From assembly GCA_934202215.1 (NCBI GenBank), contig CAKPXR010000062.1, positions 1-7,534 on the forward strand: a DNA stretch of 7,534 bases, written 5' to 3'. Origin of the DNA: an uncultured Veillonella sp. (GTDB lineage Bacteria; Bacillota; Negativicutes; Veillonellales; Veillonellaceae). A model generated the notes under the pieces. It did not search any database. It was not told the origin of the DNA and was given only the letters and a program-made list of their open reading frames with translations. Both the position numbers and the translations under genes were made by a program. The stretch's first letter is position 1. Every line of letters begins with the position of its first letter. Positions 6,060 through 7,534 of the stretch are shown here, piece after piece.

Positions 6060-7400
6060 ATGGACATTTATGTAATTATGCAAGTTATTATTTTATTTGG
6101 TGCCATTTTCCTTGGTGTTCGTCTAGGTGGTATGGGCATCGGTTACGCTGGCGGCCTTGGTGTCGTGTTGTTAAGTCTTGGTATGGGGATGTTCCCCGGG
6201 CAGATTCCTTGGGATGTAATTCTCATCATTATGTCTGCTATTGCTGCTATTTGTGCTTTACAACTCGCTGGCGGCCTCGATTATTTGGTGCGTATTGCAG
6301 AAGGAATTTTGCGTAAAAACCCTAAGCATATTAACTACTTAGCGCCAACAGTTACGTATTTTTTAACTCTATTAGCAGGTACAGGTCATACAGCATTCTC
6401 TATGATTCCTGTCATCGTAGAGGTGGCGAAAAGTGAAAATATTAAGCCATCTGTACCATTATCCATCGCTGTTGTAGCAAGTCAAATTGGTATTACAGCG
6501 AGTCCAGTATCTGCTGCAGTTGTTGCTATGAGTGGGTTCCTTGAACCATATGGGGTCAACTATCCAACATTGCTTGCCATCTGTATTTCTACAACATTTA
6601 TAGCAGTTATGATTACTGCGTTTATCATGTCAACCTTTGCAAATAATGACTTGTCTTCTGATCCGGTTTATCAAGAACGTTTAGCTGCAGGTCATGTGGC
6701 GCCACCTCGTGAAAAAAGTGCTGATTTCCACTTAAAACCAGGTGCGAAAACTTCTGTATTGATTTTCTTGATTGGTATTGTTTGTATCGTATTCTATGCG
6801 ACTGCAATTTCTAAAAATATTGGTCTTATTACACCAGTTATTTTTGGTCGAAATGATGCCATCGTTGGCTTTATGATGATTATTGCAGCGGCTATTACAT
6901 TCTTCTGTAAGATTGATACAGCACAACTTGTTAATACAAGCACATTCAAATCCGGTTTATCCGCATGTGTTTGCGTGTTAGGCGTAGCATGGTTGGGCGA
7001 TACATTTGTAAAAGGCCATATTCCTGAAATTAAAGCTCTTGCTTCTAGCATGGTTACAGCATATCCATTCTTATTAGCCGTAGCATTCTTCTTTGCTAGT
7101 ACATTGTTATATAGCCAAGCGGCAACTACGCAAGCGTTGGTGCCAGCTGTAATTCTAGCTCTCGGTATTACTCCAGAAAACCCAGGATCCGTATATATCA
7201 TTATTGCATCCTTCGCAGCCGTATCTGCACTCTTTGTATTGCCAACGTATCCAACACTTTTGGGGGCAGTACAAATGGACGATACTGGCTCCACAAGAAT
7301 CGGTAAGCTCGTATTTAACCATCCGTTCTTCATACCTGGCGTACTTGCCATTGCTATCTCAGTAGCACTTGGCTTCGTAATTGCTCCATTGATGTTGTAA
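6060..7400 (+). CDS. anaerobic C4-dicarboxylate carrier, DcuA/DcuB family
   Basis: A 446-residue inner-membrane carrier of the Dcu family, which exchanges or takes up fumarate, malate and aspartate and exports succinate in anaerobes. The start is set at 6060 because a full AAGGAGG (6046-6052) precedes it; an in-frame ATG at 6027 lacks one. The length equals that of E. coli DcuB. Family marks in order: a Gly-rich first helix pair (residues 5-45), LAGGLDYLVRIAEGILRKNP (69-88), LAGTGHTAFSMIPVI (105-119), SQIGITASPVSAAVV (141-155), a hydrophilic loop (192-228), SQAATTQALVPAVILALG (352-369), LPTYPTLLGAVQMDDTG (394-410) and NHPFFIPG (420-427). Ten or more membrane segments are apparent. I cannot tell DcuA from DcuB by eye. 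It appears to be a single-gene unit. In a Veillonella-like fermenter it would serve malate/fumarate uptake and succinate exchange (inference). Confidence 0.94.
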   Translation: MDIYVIMQVIILFGAIFLGVRLGGMGIGYAGGLGVVLLSLGMGMFPGQIPWDVILIIMSAIAAICALQLAGGLDYLVRIAEGILRKNPKHINYLAPTVTYFLTLLAGTGHTAFSMIPVIVEVAKSENIKPSVPLSIAVVASQIGITASPVSAAVVAMSGFLEPYGVNYPTLLAICISTTFIAVMITAFIMSTFANNDLSSDPVYQERLAAGHVAPPREKSADFHLKPGAKTSVLIFLIGIVCIVFYATAISKNIGLITPVIFGRNDAIVGFMMIIAAAITFFCKIDTAQLVNTSTFKSGLSACVCVLGVAWLGDTFVKGHIPEIKALASSMVTAYPFLLAVAFFFASTLLYSQAATTQALVPAVILALGITPENPGSVYIIIASFAAVSALFVLPTYPTLLGAVQMDDTGSTRIGKLVFNHPFFIPGVLAIAISVALGFVIAPLML

Positions 7401-7460
7401 TTGGTGAAAGTTAAATAAGACTAATAAAATATATTTATAAAAAAGGACATAACTTTTAAA

Positions 7461-7534
7461 TGAACTGCACCCCAAAAATTGGACACAATTTTTGGAGGTG
7501 CAGTTTTTTATGTCAAAATATTCAAAAGAAGTAA
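7461..7534 (+). mobile_element. left end of an IS3-type insertion sequence, cut by the window end
   Basis: TGAACTGCACCCC at 7461 looks like the terminal inverted repeat of IS3-group elements, which begin with TG. It runs directly into a hairpin: AACTGCAC-CCC-AAAAATTG (7463-7481) pairs with 7486-7505 around a GACA loop with one bulged A (7496), then a T-run to 7509. Such a structure at the IS edge can stop outside transcription from reaching the transposase. The right end and any target duplication lie outside the window. Confidence 0.72.
7510..7534 (+). CDS. first codons of the insertion sequence's transposase-associated reading frame, partial
   Basis: The ATG lies directly behind the terminal hairpin and the visible residues are MSKYSKEV. 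This fits the start of an IS3-type first reading frame, a small helix-turn-helix protein usually joined to the integrase-domain frame by frameshifting. Only eight codons are visible, so the call rests mainly on the IS end just upstream. An AGGAGG-like site is replaced by GGAGG at 7494-7498, inside the hairpin's right arm, so folding could hide the ribosome binding site. Confidence 0.6.

Noticed and set aside
6794..7351. 185-codon open frame on the - strand inside the carrier gene
   Set aside because: The + strand frame is a clear Dcu carrier along its full length. The antisense frame has no ribosome site and no recognisable domain, and its openness follows from the codon use of the real gene.

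Overview
The window looks like a chromosomal segment of an anaerobic, low-GC Negativicutes bacterium, most likely Veillonella. This is an inference from three things: the AT-rich Firmicutes-style codon use with strong Shine-Dalgarno sites, the style of the bioD and bioA products, and a Dcu-type C4-dicarboxylate carrier, which fits a lactate/succinate fermenter. All genes I support lie on the + strand.

Layout. Bases 1-420 hold the 3' part of a beta-class carbonic anhydrase that starts upstream of the window. Bases 421-730 hold two related hairpin elements in direct orientation, about 195 bases apart. The first probably also terminates the carbonic anhydrase transcript. After an AT-rich leader, a two-gene cassette follows (942-1781 and 1846-3213). 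It encodes a coiled-coil/glycine-alanine-rich membrane protein and a 455-residue membrane-associated protein, neither of which I can name. The cassette ends in a clear terminator (3251-3289). Next comes a 210-base imperfect inverted repeat (3296-3505) whose centre, read on the - strand, carries the same core as the two upstream hairpins.

Bases 3504-5872 are a biotin block. It has a candidate promoter and a BirA-like operator, then bioD (dethiobiotin synthetase) and bioA (DAPA aminotransferase, closest by eye to the B. subtilis type), closed by a 17-bp perfect-stem terminator. BioA makes 7,8-diaminopelargonate and BioD closes its ureido ring to dethiobiotin. bioF and bioB are not in the window. 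Bases 6060-7400 encode a DcuA/DcuB-type dicarboxylate carrier as a single-gene unit. At 7461 an IS3-type insertion sequence begins: terminal repeat/hairpin, then the first codons of its first open reading frame at 7510, cut by the window end.

The most interesting parts are the uncharacterised two-gene membrane cassette and the family of long hairpins around it. In the hairpins the loop core is kept while both stem arms change together, as expected for a structure that is selected or mobile. The function of both is unknown, and any role in defence or toxicity is only a hypothesis.
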